NCBI RefSeq assembly: GCF_004359195.1
Contig: NZ_CP037954.1
Coordinates: 1,798,001-1,862,000, forward strand
From: Chryseobacterium salivictor
Lineage (GTDB): Bacteria; Bacteroidota; Bacteroidia; Flavobacteriales; Weeksellaceae
Length of the DNA: 64,000 nucleotides
Direction: 5' to 3'
Under the pieces are notes generated by a model. That model did no database searches, had not been told where the DNA came from, and saw only the letters and a list, made by a program, of their open reading frames with translations. Shown here piece by piece: positions 6,498 to 14,508 of the stretch (position 1 is its first letter; each line of letters opens with the position of its first letter). The position numbers and the translations under genes were made by a program.

Positions 6498-7502
6498 ATG
6501 AAAAATTATTGCTTCCACATTGGGATTGATGTTTCAAAATTGAAATTGGATGTAAATCTATTGAACAGTCAAACCCTTGAATCCGAACATTTTGTATTGG
6601 ATAACGATGCAAAGTCCATCAAACTTTTCATCAAAGCTCTTATTAAACGAAAAATTGACATTCGCGAAGTCTTATTCTGTTGTGAAAACACAGGTATTTA
6701 TACCAATCATTTAATTAATGTTTCAACAGATTTGAAATTTGATCTATGGGTCGTTCCCGCCATTGAAATTAAACGATCCAAAGGAATTTCTAGAGGAAAA
6801 ACGGATAAAACGGACGCCAAAGATATTGCGTTTTATAGCTTTAGGAATCTAGATAAGTTGAAAATTTTCAATGTATCTGATATTAATATTCAAAAATTAA
6901 AAATTCTTTTCACCGAAAGAGAAAAAGTTTTAAAAGCATTATTACTTCTAGAAACGACCAAAGAAAATGAAAATTTTGTTGATAAAAAGGTGTTTGCAGA
7001 AGTAGTAGGGATCAATAAATCTCTGATCAACGTGATAAAAAAAACGCTTCAAAAAATAGAAATTAAAATTAAAGAAATCATTAAAGCTGATGAACAATTG
7101 GATCAGCAAAATCGGCTCATTCAATCAATCCCTGGATTAGGAGAGAAAACCAGTACCTATTTAATTATTGCAACAAAAGGATTTACGATGTTTGCTAATT
7201 GGCGAAAATTTGCTTGCTATTCTGGTATAGCTCCTTTTGAATATAGTTCTGGAACAAGCATAAAAGGCAGAACCAAAGTAAATCATATGGCAGATAAAAA
7301 AATGAAATCTTTGCTCCAAATGTGTGCAATGACCGCAATTAAATACGACCCTCAATTAAAAGAATATTACCAGAAGAAAAAGCTTGAAGGAAAAAACTCC
7401 ATGCTGGTTTTAAATAACATAAGATGCAAACTAATCAGCAGAGTTTTTGCAGTAATAAGTCGAGAAACTCCTTACATCAACACTTACAAATTTGCATCTT
7501 AA
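6498..7502 (+). CDS. IS110 family transposase (element 2)
   Basis: A 334-residue DEDD recombinase starting at ATG 6498 (MKNYCFHIGIDVSKLKLDVN). A longer open frame to 6438 would overlap the bridge RNA and is not used. Catalytic residues visible are Asp11, Glu63 (CCENTGIY) and Asp103/Asp106 (GKTDKTDAKDI). The C-terminal domain has SIPGLGEKTSTYLI, then CYSGIAPFEYSSGTSIKGRT, MADKKMKSLLQMCA and a basic end. The gene is intact and of normal family length. Codon use is more A/T-rich than in the neighbouring chromosomal genes, as usual for IS genes here. Confidence 0.93.
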   Translation: MKNYCFHIGIDVSKLKLDVNLLNSQTLESEHFVLDNDAKSIKLFIKALIKRKIDIREVLFCCENTGIYTNHLINVSTDLKFDLWVVPAIEIKRSKGISRGKTDKTDAKDIAFYSFRNLDKLKIFNVSDINIQKLKILFTEREKVLKALLLLETTKENENFVDKKVFAEVVGINKSLINVIKKTLQKIEIKIKEIIKADEQLDQQNRLIQSIPGLGEKTSTYLIIATKGFTMFANWRKFACYSGIAPFEYSSGTSIKGRTKVNHMADKKMKSLLQMCAMTAIKYDPQLKEYYQKKKLEGKNSMLVLNNIRCKLISRVFAVISRETPYINTYKFAS

Positions 7503-7559
7503 TTTTAACGATTTTTATTTGGATTTTATCATAGAATGCGCAGCAGGGCAATACAGGAT

Positions 7560-7643
7560 ATGAACGAAGAAGATAGAGCGATGGTGACAAGATTTCTAGA
7601 CCTCACAATACGGGATTATAAAGCGAAAAAAGCGTATTCGTAA
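7560..7643 (+). pseudogene. 27-codon remnant, possibly tail of an HTH regulator
   Basis: Just outside the right end of IS110 element 2 an ATG at 7560 opens MNEEDRAMVTRFLDLTIRDY followed by KAKKAYS and a stop. The pattern recalls the C-terminal tail of flavobacterial XRE-type regulators, whose upstream part would have been lost. This is a weak resemblance and the piece may equally be non-coding. From here to 7738 I see nothing else. Confidence 0.25.
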
Positions 7644-7738
7644 AAACAAAGAAAGTGTCTCAATACCTCAAATAGCGCTCTGAGATTTTGATATTCGCAA
7701 CCCAAGCTCGGACAGGAGTCCGTGAGAAAACTTCAAAA

Positions 7739-7768
7739 AAAGCCGTTTCATTGAGTTATGAGACGGCT
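7739..7768 (-). terminator. terminator of the Rhs-C immunity gene
   Basis: On the minus strand AAGCCGTCTCA...TGAAACGGCTT forms a stem with one mismatch and is followed by a T tract. It lies 18 bases after the stop of the immunity gene and closes the Rhs locus. Confidence 0.8.
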
Positions 7769-7786
7769 TCGTTGTTTTTACGTAAT

Positions 7787-8104
7787 TTATTTTAGTGGTA
7801 ATAACTCAAAATAAATATTTCCATTTTGAGGATAATTATTAATGTAATTGTTTGCTTTGCATATGCTTCTATGAACATAATCACTATAGGGTTCATTTGG
7901 TAATCGTTCACAATACCAATTATCATAATTGTGATTCATTTGTTCATTTTGTAAAATCCAAACATCGCCTCCAAGTATTGGAGTGGTGACATCTTCTAAT
8001 TCTTTGAGAACATTTAATGCTTCATCTTTGGTGAAAGCCCAATTGTTAACTCCAAAACTTTTTAAAAAAATTCCTCTACTTAATATGTTATCTATTTTAT
8101 TCAT
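7787..8104 (-). CDS. putative immunity protein (Imm40-like)
   Basis: A 105-residue soluble protein directly downstream (12 bases) of an Rhs toxin tip, the canonical place for a cognate immunity gene. Visible motifs are NNWAFTKDEALNVLKEL (residues about 20-36), PILGGDVW, and DNWYCERLPNE followed by a Cys-Lys-rich helix and IYFELLPL. From memory this pattern is that of the Imm40 family of polymorphic-toxin immunity proteins. No signal peptide is present, so it should neutralise a toxin acting in the cytoplasm, unlike the two lipoprotein candidates at 10188 and 11585. Confidence 0.65.
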   Translation of the reverse strand: MNKIDNILSRGIFLKSFGVNNWAFTKDEALNVLKELEDVTTPILGGDVWILQNEQMNHNYDNWYCERLPNEPYSDYVHRSICKANNYINNYPQNGNIYFELLPLK

Positions 8105-8116
8105 ATAAATTATAAT

Positions 8117-8653
8117 CTATTGTGTAATCTTAAAAAAACGATGATTGATTAAACCATTCGGCTCTTTCATAAATTCAAAATATCCACTTCTTCCGTTATA
8201 TTGACCGGGAATTCTTAAAAGTTGTCTACTAACTCCATCTCCTCCAACAACTTTTGAAACAGCGCCACTAGATTCAAAAGCCTTTACAGCTTCGGGGAAT
8301 GCATGATTATCTCCTAGTTTCATCTGCCCAAATACCTTATCTGTATATTTCGTTCCTGCAAAAAAGGACTTACTTCCATTCTTAGCCATTGAGCTACTTA
8401 ACACTCCAAAGCCTTTTCCTAAAACTTTAAAAACAGCTCCTCCAACCAAGGCTCCCTCTGCGGTACTAACAGCTTCATGTATAAATCGATCATCCGCAGA
8501 ATTATATTCTTTGTGCTCAACATTATAATCATCATCTCCACCAAACCAACTATTAATTTCATTAAAAACCACACTTTTCAAGTTAGTAGTGTTTTTATGA
8601 TATTTCTTGCCATCAATAGTAACTAATTGAGAGAGTGATTTTTTTTCTGACAT
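8117..8653 (-). CDS. Rhs-C toxin tip, separated from its core by a frameshift
   Basis: A 178-residue frame with Met at 8653 that would be the C-terminal tip of the Rhs protein at 8623-9612. Just upstream in its own frame, KAGSKPSG follows a stop. One missing base at about 8674-8682 (in a run reading AGAAGG, where AGAAAGG would restore frame) explains the split. The tip has a Gly/Ala-rich hydrophobic linker (EGALVGGAVFKVLGKGFG) and a C-terminal domain of about 80 residues with FAGTKYTDKVFGQMK, NHAFPEAVKAFE, GGDGVSRQLLRIPG and a final NHRFFK. I recognise it as a recurring Bacteroidota Rhs tip but cannot name its activity; a small RNase fold is possible. Translation alone from 8653 would need independent initiation. 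Confidence 0.6.
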   Translation of the reverse strand: MSEKKSLSQLVTIDGKKYHKNTTNLKSVVFNEINSWFGGDDDYNVEHKEYNSADDRFIHEAVSTAEGALVGGAVFKVLGKGFGVLSSSMAKNGSKSFFAGTKYTDKVFGQMKLGDNHAFPEAVKAFESSGAVSKVVGGDGVSRQLLRIPGQYNGRSGYFEFMKEPNGLINHRFFKITQ

Positions 8654-9612
8654 TCCAGATGGCTTTGAACCTGCCTTCTATCATTTGTCTTTCCAGGAGG
8701 ATCTCCACCTTGATCATAATAGGCAACTGCTTGGTCAAAAGAAACCTCCTTGTCTCCATCCATATATTTTCCTGTATCCCAATTATATGCAGGAGCCATT
8801 CCATCTGGATCAATAAACATTATTGGATTATTAAAAGCATAGTTGTATGGACTATGTCGTCTCATAGCTTCCGCCAGCGGGTCGACAACTCCCCATCTAC
8901 CAATATCCGGCATATACATTCTCGCGCCATAATCATACATTCCGGTCTCCTGCAACTCCTTTCCGTTATACTTGTAGTTATACTTAGAATTACCAACCAA
9001 ATTATTATAATCAGTATGTTCTAAACCAAAAGGATAATAATTGCTTTCAGTATCAATAGTAAGAGCTCCTGCGCTGTTTTTATAGTAACTTAACCTCACA
9101 TTTCCGAGATGATCGGTGTAGTTGTAAATGTAGGCATTTTTTATAAAATCATAATAACCTTCTACAGTGGGTATAAATTGTAAGAGATTATTTTCATATT
9201 GGAAGCCGTCTAAATAGGCGGTTACTGCCGTACCATAGGTTTTCTTTAGTTTCACACCGTCGGCTCGGTAAATATAATTTGTATTGCCCTGGCTGCTGCT
9301 AATGGTTACAGGTAAATTCAAATAATTATAATTAATCGCACTTATTCCTTTATCTGCCATAGAAGTCATGTTACCATTAGGGTCATAAGTAATGCGTTTT
9401 GGGGTGGCTGTATATGGGTACCCGTCAGAGTTTTGTTGAATATCTGAAATCGTTTGTAATTGGTTTCCTGTGGAGGAATAGGTTAAATTATCTATTAAAG
9501 TTGCAAAAGGATTTCCAGCCAATACTGAGCTCGAACGTTTTAATTCTGTAATATTTCCATCCTGAATTTTAACAGTTTTTACTTGTTTTTTGTCATAGAA
9601 TGCGGCAGCGGA
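8623..9612 (-). pseudogene. Rhs-C core, 5'-truncated and frameshifted
   Basis: The frame is open from about 9612 with no good start: the first usable codon seen is TTG at 9522, and upstream it runs into REP sequence. It encodes YD/RHS repeats (ITYDPNGNMT, YRADGVKLKK), the conserved DHLGNVRLSYY and YYPFGLEH elements, the core end ([31 protein letters not shown]) and NPIMFIDPDGM. The frame then slips into KTNDRRQVQSHLECQ and stops at 8623, while the true tip continues in the frame of 8653-8117. Since both the 5' part and the reading frame are lost, the gene is probably inactive and serves, if at all, as a reservoir of toxin tip. Confidence 0.75.
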
Positions 9613-9690
9613 GGTGATTTTAGAATTGATATAAATTTGTAATTATTATGGGTACGAGCGAGACGCTCTCACCAGCGTGGGGGATTGATG
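9612..9690 (+). repeat. REP unit with end of a RAYT gene
   Basis: TTTTAGAATTGATATAAATT followed by GGGTACGAGCGAGACGC and CCAGCGTGGGG is the same as 14834-14897, where it forms the end of a REP-associated transposase gene and the REP after it. Here only the last few codons remain. GCGAGACGC is the core of the REP hairpin. Confidence 0.7.
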
Positions 9691-9823
9691 GAATGGCCTC
9701 CAATAACTCTCCCTTTTCTATCGTACAAACTGTAGTTTTGTGTCCAGTTATCATCTTCTATGTTTTTAACAAAAGAAGCGGTTGGCAGGGATTGGGTAAC
9801 TCCTGTAGGTTTTTTTTATTATT
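9691..9823 (-). pseudogene. Rhs 5' fragment between REPs
   Basis: On the minus strand this piece encodes SLPTASFVKNIEDDNWTQNY and YDRKGRVIGGHSI, homologous to residues 13-48 of the large Rhs protein at 14470. It is flanked on both sides by REP sequence. With the core at 9612-8623 it suggests one Rhs gene whose middle was deleted, with a REP at the breakpoint. Confidence 0.75.
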
Positions 9824-9882
9824 GCTCAAAGTCGGAGACTTTGCCAGCAGGGTATACCACCTGAAAAGTTTGATGTGCGATT
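9824..9882 (+). repeat. REP palindrome, intact copy
   Basis: CTCAAAGTCGGAGACTTTGC, then CAGCAGGGTATACCACC, then TGAAAAGTTTGATGTGCGA. The central AAAGTCGGAGACTTT is an inverted repeat. The same unit occurs at 14444-14500 and, split by IS110 element 2, at 6266-6287 plus 7538. The copy here shows what the empty IS target looks like. Confidence 0.8.
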
Positions 9883-10187
9883 CTTAAAAAATTCATCATA
9901 AAAAGTAGTGTAGTAGAAAATGTTTGTTTTCTGGTTCTTGTAAAGTGTTTTTTTGACACTTTGTACTTTTCAATAAGCGCTGGATTATAGATCTCACTCT
10001 TTAAAATATCAAAAATGAATAGAGGTGTTTTTTTTATAAAACTAAATAACTATCTGATTATCAGATAAATATACAAAAATATTATCTAAAAAAACAAATA
10101 TAAACGCCTGATATTCAATTGTTTAATACACTAACTTAATGACATTGTTCGTGCGGCAGCGGGGGTTTATTTTTAAATTATCACGGC
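9883..10187. other. intergenic, AT-rich, no gene seen
   Basis: About 300 bases, very A/T-rich, with no frame resembling a gene. A REP head (GTTCGTGCGGCAGCGGGGG) is at about 10147-10165, close to the end of the immunity lipoprotein gene. Confidence 0.6.
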
Positions 10188-10769
10188 TTACAGACCTGTT
10201 ATATCTGTAACAATAGCCTTAGAATCTTTCGGGAAGAGATATTGATTATTTATTTTCAAAGTTTTAACCACGCTCAAAAGACTGTCCTTTTTAAAAGGAA
10301 TTTGTTTTAAACCTTTATCAGTTTTAAAGGTAAAATCGTAAATATTTCCGTTAAACTCTCTGATAAAACTGAAACCCCCATTTGTGTGCTCTGGAAAAGT
10401 TTCTAAAATATAACAGTATTCGTTATTCTCTAAATAATATTTATAAATGTAATACGGCAATCCTTCTTTTTGTTGTTGTTCAATCGAAACCCCCAAATCT
10501 TCTATCATATAATCTCTTAAACTTATTGCTTTTACAGGATTTGAAAGCAATATAACCTGAGACTTATCATCAGATTTATCCATTAATCCACCAAATAAAT
10601 AACGTTCATCTTCAATAATTTTCCACGTTTTCGGTATTGACAACTCAACAGAATCTTTAGCAAATTTCACATATACTTTGGTTGAAATATTATCTTTTTT
10701 AGGTGTATTTTCCTTTTTACAGCCAATAACAAATAGTAAAACACAAAATGTTAGTATTATCTTTTTCAT
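10188..10769 (-). CDS. lipoprotein, putative immunity to Rhs-B tip
   Basis: A 193-residue protein with a lipoprotein signal ([17 protein letters not shown], lipid Cys at 17), so it is anchored in the envelope. The rest has a beta-rich pattern with IPKTWKIIEDE, FGGLMD, LETFPEHTNGGFSF and YDFTFKTDKG, reminiscent of small PsbP/DUF1795-like folds. Its ATG overlaps the stop of the Rhs tip upstream by one base (TAATG), which indicates coupled translation and supports a cognate immunity role. A lipoprotein immunity factor implies that the matching toxin acts in the periplasm or on a membrane. The protein family itself is not recognised with certainty. Confidence 0.6.
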   Translation of the reverse strand: MKKIILTFCVLLFVIGCKKENTPKKDNISTKVYVKFAKDSVELSIPKTWKIIEDERYLFGGLMDKSDDKSQVILLSNPVKAISLRDYMIEDLGVSIEQQQKEGLPYYIYKYYLENNEYCYILETFPEHTNGGFSFIREFNGNIYDFTFKTDKGLKQIPFKKDSLLSVVKTLKINNQYLFPKDSKAIVTDITGL

Positions 10770-11584
10770 TATTTATTGTCTTTTTTAATATTTAATGTAG
10801 CATTGCCACCAATTTTAATATATCTATTTCCTACATTAATTTTTTGCTCCACTTGACCACCAAATGTATAAGTTGTGGATTTATTATCTTTTTTAACAGA
10901 ACCAACAGCTCCATTATTTCCAGCCCCATATACTACTTTTGTTGTGTTACTTGGACTGGAGCCTGTACCGCTCGTTGAACTTCTTTTAACAGGAGCAGAA
11001 GTCGTATTGCTCACCGTAACTGTTCCTGCTTCCGTTGGAATTGTTTTTGAAAAGGTTGTTTTAATAGAGCTCTCGTTTTTTACTTCAAATTTAACAGGAA
11101 GTTTTGCTTGGGTTGTAACTGTCCGGTTTCCATTTCCATCTGTTACGGTTGTTGCTTTGAAAAAATTACCGTCCAATCCAACAGAAGCTGTGGTAGTATT
11201 TTCAAGGGACGTCGTATTAGCAACTTTTTTAAAGAGTTCTTTCCCTGCTGAGAAAGCAACTTCTATTTTTGCTCCGGCTCTGTTAATCAACTCTCCACCT
11301 GCATCAAACCATTTGTATGCCTCTTGTTGAAATTGCACATATGAAGGACCGCTACAACAATTATCACCATCGCCAATAATTGGGTCTTCCGCAATCATTC
11401 CTGTGGGATCGATGTAACGAACAGGATTGTTCAACGCGTAAGCATACGGGGAGAAGGAAGGCGTAGCTTCCGCCAGCGGATCAACAACACCCCATCTACC
11501 AATATCCGGCATGTACATTCTTGCACCATAATCATACATCCCCGTCTCCTGCAACTCCTTTCCGTTGTACTTGTAGTTGTAACG
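10769..11584 (-). CDS. displaced (orphan) Rhs C-terminal tip B
   Basis: The sequence resumes Rhs coding two codons after the stop of the large Rhs gene, in the same frame. It begins [14 protein letters not shown] (11581 down), with the first Met at 11554, then [17 protein letters not shown] and [11 protein letters not shown]. The following tip of about 210 residues has [20 protein letters not shown], a Ser/Thr-rich middle ([20 protein letters not shown]) and a C-terminal beta-like end ([25 protein letters not shown]). No nuclease or protease motif is visible. Without core or promoter this is a silent cassette that can replace the tip of a complete Rhs gene by recombination in the shared core end. 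It is followed directly by an immunity lipoprotein gene. Confidence 0.75.
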   Translation of the reverse strand, partial: RYNYKYNGKELQETGMYDYGARMYMPDIGRWGVVDPLAEATPSFSPYAYALNNPVRYIDPTGMIAEDPIIGDGDNCCSGPSYVQFQQEAYKWFDAGGELINRAGAKIEVAFSAGKELFKKVANTTSLENTTTASVGLDGNFFKATTVTDGNGNRTVTTQAKLPVKFEVKNESSIKTTFSKTIPTEAGTVTVSNTTSAPVKRSSTSGTGSSPSNTTKVVYGAGNNGAVGSVKKDNKSTTYTFGGQVEQKINVGNRYIKIGGNATLNIKKDNK

Positions 11585-12088
11585 TTATTTAGGTGGAGGT
11601 GGCGGGTTAGGAATTTTTGAATCTAGCAAATCTCGTGAAAACTTATGATAAGGAATTTCTTTAAGTCTTTTATCTTCCTTTAGTAAAATCAAGTCCTCAA
11701 TAATTTCCTCTTGCCTCTTTGATAATTCGTGTGAATAAAATCTAAATTTGAGATTCTTCCCATTTAAATAATAATTTATCTGTCGTGGTTGGGCATCAGG
11801 AGTACTTTTAAATTGAATTGAATCATAAAAAGAGTTTAATATTCTTTTTTTGTAAGAAGCAAAATCAATCTTTTGAGTTGATTTAAAATATTTATATTTT
11901 ACTCCATTGTCAACTGATATTAACTCTTCCTTACATACATACAAAGAGTCTTTGTCATTTATGAGGATTCCAATCCTTGGTTCATTAGGGTTCATACTAA
12001 ATCCCAATGATATTTCAATATACTCTTGCTTTTCTTTATGACATGAAAGCAATAGTATACAAATCATTATAATACTAATTAATTTCAT
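11585..12088 (-). other. lipoprotein (putative immunity) section of the Rhs fusion
   Basis: An ATG at 12088 would start a 167-residue lipoprotein on its own: MKLISIIMICILLLSCHKEK with the lipobox LLSC (lipid Cys at 16). EISLGFSMNPNEP, DSLYVCKEEL and a helical C-terminus follow. It is in frame with the toxin tip before it, with a single Cys codon between the tip's last residues (KHKINS) and this Met. I infer that it is the cognate immunity gene and can still initiate independently. If only the fusion were made, an internal lipoprotein signal would not be processed. Confidence 0.6.
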
Positions 12089-14470
12089 ACAACTATTGAT
12101 CTTATGTTTGAGGCTTCCATTTTTATCTACTTTTATCATAAACCCGTTAAACTTCCACATTTCAGTTTTTATCTGAGAATTACCTAATTTTAATTTTAGA
12201 GATTCGTTTGCTTGTTTAAGAATTTGAAACCCCTCCTTAGTGTATGTATTTACCTTATTGTTTGTAGGGTCTTTTAAATACTCATTCTGGATATAATAAT
12301 GTTGCCCATGTTGAGATTCCCAAGTGTCATATTTTCTGTATTCTTTTGGAATGCTACTTGAATTAAGATAACCATCATCTTGAAGATCATTAGCTTCCAA
12401 ATCAGCGTGAACAAAAGATTCGTGAACTATCTGTCTTAAGGTATTAAAAAACTGACTGCCAGAATCGCCATATGCTTTATTTGAAATCAAAATCGATACA
12501 TTCTTCTCATCTCCCTTAATTTTGCCGGTTGTAGACCCTCCTACGGATGAGTCTGTTTTGACTCCATATGATAGATCTATCCCTTTATTATGATGCTCTC
12601 CATTAGCCTTGGCTTCAAAAATAGTCTTTCCTCCATATTCAACTTTTTGCCCTTTCTCCATATATTTAGATAAAAAAGCTTGTCCTTCTTTTGTTTTAGC
12701 AAAAAACACAAAAGCTTTATATTGTTCTTCATTACCTTTCTTCATTATATTACTCAAATCTAATTGCATCCCATCGGGATCAATATAAAGAATAGGATTA
12801 TTTGCGGTATAATTAAATGGCGATATATTAAAATATTTCTCCGCCAGCGGATCAATCACCCCCCATCTTCCAATATCCGGCATATAGAATCTCGCTCCGT
12901 AGTCATACATTCCGGTTTCTTGGAGCTCCTTGCCGTTGTACTTGTAATTTTTATATGAACTTTGCCCGAAGAAAGACTCCTCATCGCTATTCAAGAAATT
13001 CATCCCAAACGGATAATAGGTATTGGTGTCTAAGGTTTCAAGAACGCCTGCGCTGTTTTTTGCAAAACTTACCCTTGTGTTTCCCAAATGGTCTTTGTAC
13101 TGGTAAATATACTTATTTTCTGTGAAATCATAAAACCCTTCTGCCGTAGGAAAAAACTGTAATATAGCATTATCTGTTCCGCCACGCGGTGGGACAATAA
13201 TTGGTATGTTTTCAAGCGAGAATGCTTCTCTTTCCAGTGCCACATCTGTTTCTAACTCTCTCCTTAGTTCGTATGCAGGTTCGCCATCATCAGAAGGTAT
13301 TATGGTTTCCAAATACTGGAAGCCGTCTAAATAATTGGTGATGTTTACCGTGGTGATAACATCACGTATTCCGATAATGTTGGTGATGTTTTCTTTTTTT
13401 ATTTTCACGCCATCTGCACGATATCCTGTTTTAATAGCAATAGTAGAGTTATTCATGTAATCCGAGATATCAACTTGCTTGGGAAGATTCAGATAATTAT
13501 AGGCAATGGAAGAAATTCCTTTGTCGGGCATATCGGTCATGTTTCCGTTGGCATCATACGAGACAGGGTTTCCACCGCCTTCGTAGCCGTTGCTGTCACC
13601 TGAAGCATCGGTGATGGAGGAGAATTTATTGCCTACATAATTATTGTAAGTAAGATCATCAATCAAGTTTGCGGCTGTTCCCATCACATAAGCAGACCGT
13701 TTCAGCGTGATGATGTTCCCGTTCAAATCGTAGGTTAGTCTTTCGGAATGTTCTTTAGAAGTGGGGTTGTTTGGGTTTTGGTATAAACCGGCGGTTAATC
13801 TGTTGAGACCGTCATACACATAGCCATATCGTGCTATTTTACTACTTCTAACTCCAGTTTTCCAGGAAACTTCAGCAATATTACCATTGAATTTTGGTTG
13901 GATTGGTACACCGAAATCTCCATTGGGAAGTGCCAGACCTTCCAACGGGTCGTTGTAATTTATTTTGTAATTAAAGAGTTTTCCATTTTGAAAGCTTCCA
14001 TTGGCATTCACATTAATTCCGGTCATCCAGCCACGGATATTGTAGGCATAATCAATGCTTTGGAGTGGACTGTTAATCATACTACCACCTACTTTTTTGT
14101 TTTTGAGCTGCCCAATTTCATTGTAGCTGTTTTGGGTTAGAATTTCTTCTGGCTCTAAGTCAACCTGATGCTTGTGAACCAAAAGGCGGTTTTGGTGGTC
14201 ATAGTCAAAGTTTTCTTCAATTTTTACTTCAGTGCTGCTATTCAATCTTTTGTGATAGGTAAAGACTTTCTGTGGAACGCCGGTAAAATCGAGAATGCTT
14301 TCTGTTTTGGTATAACCGCCGAGATGATTGATGGAATGGCCTCCAATAACTCTCCCTTTTCTATCGTAGAAACTGTAGTTTTGTGTCCAGTTATCATCTT
14401 CTATGTTTTTAATAAAAGAAGCGGTAGGCAGGGATTTATTATTGCTCAAAGTCGAAGACTTTGCCAGCAT
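11585..14470 (-). CDS. Rhs/YD-repeat toxin fused in frame to a lipoprotein
   Basis: A 961-residue frame. Residues 1-12 are encoded by REP sequence, so the genuine N-terminus (signal peptide and upstream repeats) is missing and the gene is 5'-truncated. Residues about 13-510 are YD/RHS repeats; the core end ([31 protein letters not shown]) is at about 510-547 and PDGM at about 567. The tip at 568-794 contains IVHESFVHADLE (His683, Glu684, His688), an HExxxH pattern seen in metallopeptidase-like Rhs tips. From residue 795 the sequence is a typical lipoprotein precursor (MKLISIIMICILLLSC), normally a separate immunity gene. The stop codon between them is absent. The frame ends in a PPPPPK tail. 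Confidence 0.75.
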   Translation of the reverse strand: MLAKSSTLSNNKSLPTASFIKNIEDDNWTQNYSFYDRKGRVIGGHSINHLGGYTKTESILDFTGVPQKVFTYHKRLNSSTEVKIEENFDYDHQNRLLVHKHQVDLEPEEILTQNSYNEIGQLKNKKVGGSMINSPLQSIDYAYNIRGWMTGINVNANGSFQNGKLFNYKINYNDPLEGLALPNGDFGVPIQPKFNGNIAEVSWKTGVRSSKIARYGYVYDGLNRLTAGLYQNPNNPTSKEHSERLTYDLNGNIITLKRSAYVMGTAANLIDDLTYNNYVGNKFSSITDASGDSNGYEGGGNPVSYDANGNMTDMPDKGISSIAYNYLNLPKQVDISDYMNNSTIAIKTGYRADGVKIKKENITNIIGIRDVITTVNITNYLDGFQYLETIIPSDDGEPAYELRRELETDVALEREAFSLENIPIIVPPRGGTDNAILQFFPTAEGFYDFTENKYIYQYKDHLGNTRVSFAKNSAGVLETLDTNTYYPFGMNFLNSDEESFFGQSSYKNYKYNGKELQETGMYDYGARFYMPDIGRWGVIDPLAEKYFNISPFNYTANNPILYIDPDGMQLDLSNIMKKGNEEQYKAFVFFAKTKEGQAFLSKYMEKGQKVEYGGKTIFEAKANGEHHNKGIDLSYGVKTDSSVGGSTTGKIKGDEKNVSILISNKAYGDSGSQFFNTLRQIVHESFVHADLEANDLQDDGYLNSSSIPKEYRKYDTWESQHGQHYYIQNEYLKDPTNNKVNTYTKEGFQILKQANESLKLKLGNSQIKTEMWKFNGFMIKVDKNGSLKHKINSCMKLISIIMICILLLSCHKEKQEYIEISLGFSMNPNEPRIGILINDKDSLYVCKEELISVDNGVKYKYFKSTQKIDFASYKKRILNSFYDSIQFKSTPDAQPRQINYYLNGKNLKFRFYSHELSKRQEEIIEDLILLKEDKRLKEIPYHKFSRDLLDSKIPNPPPPPK

Positions 14471-14508
14471 GGTACACCATCTGAAAAGTTTGATGTGCGA
14501 TGGCCATA
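14444..14508 (+). repeat. REP palindrome overlapping the Rhs start
   Basis: CTCAAAGTCGAAGACTTTGC, CAGCATGGTACACCATC and TGAAAAGTTTGATGTGCGA form the third copy of the REP unit also found at 9824 and around IS110 element 2. The apparent start codon of the Rhs gene (14468-14470, minus) lies within it. Confidence 0.75.

Larger units (their letters stand above)
6286..7539 (+). mobile_element. IS110-family insertion sequence, element 2
   Basis: The ends can be set from the bridge-RNA match. A GC core dinucleotide lies at 6286-6287 (left) and 7538-7539 (right), with the element body between them, about 1.25 kb. The left flank reads GAGACTTT-GC and the right flank GC-GCAGCAGGG. Joined, they give a sequence nearly identical to intact REP copies at 9824-9852 and 14444-14465 (GACTTTGCCAGCAGGG), differing by a single base. 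The element therefore inserted into a REP palindrome. There are no terminal inverted repeats and no target duplication beyond the core, as expected for the family. Confidence 0.8.

Noticed and set aside
6324..6518. Minus-strand frame over the 5' end of IS110 element 2
   Set aside because: It covers the bridge RNA region, whose structure and guide matches explain the sequence better.
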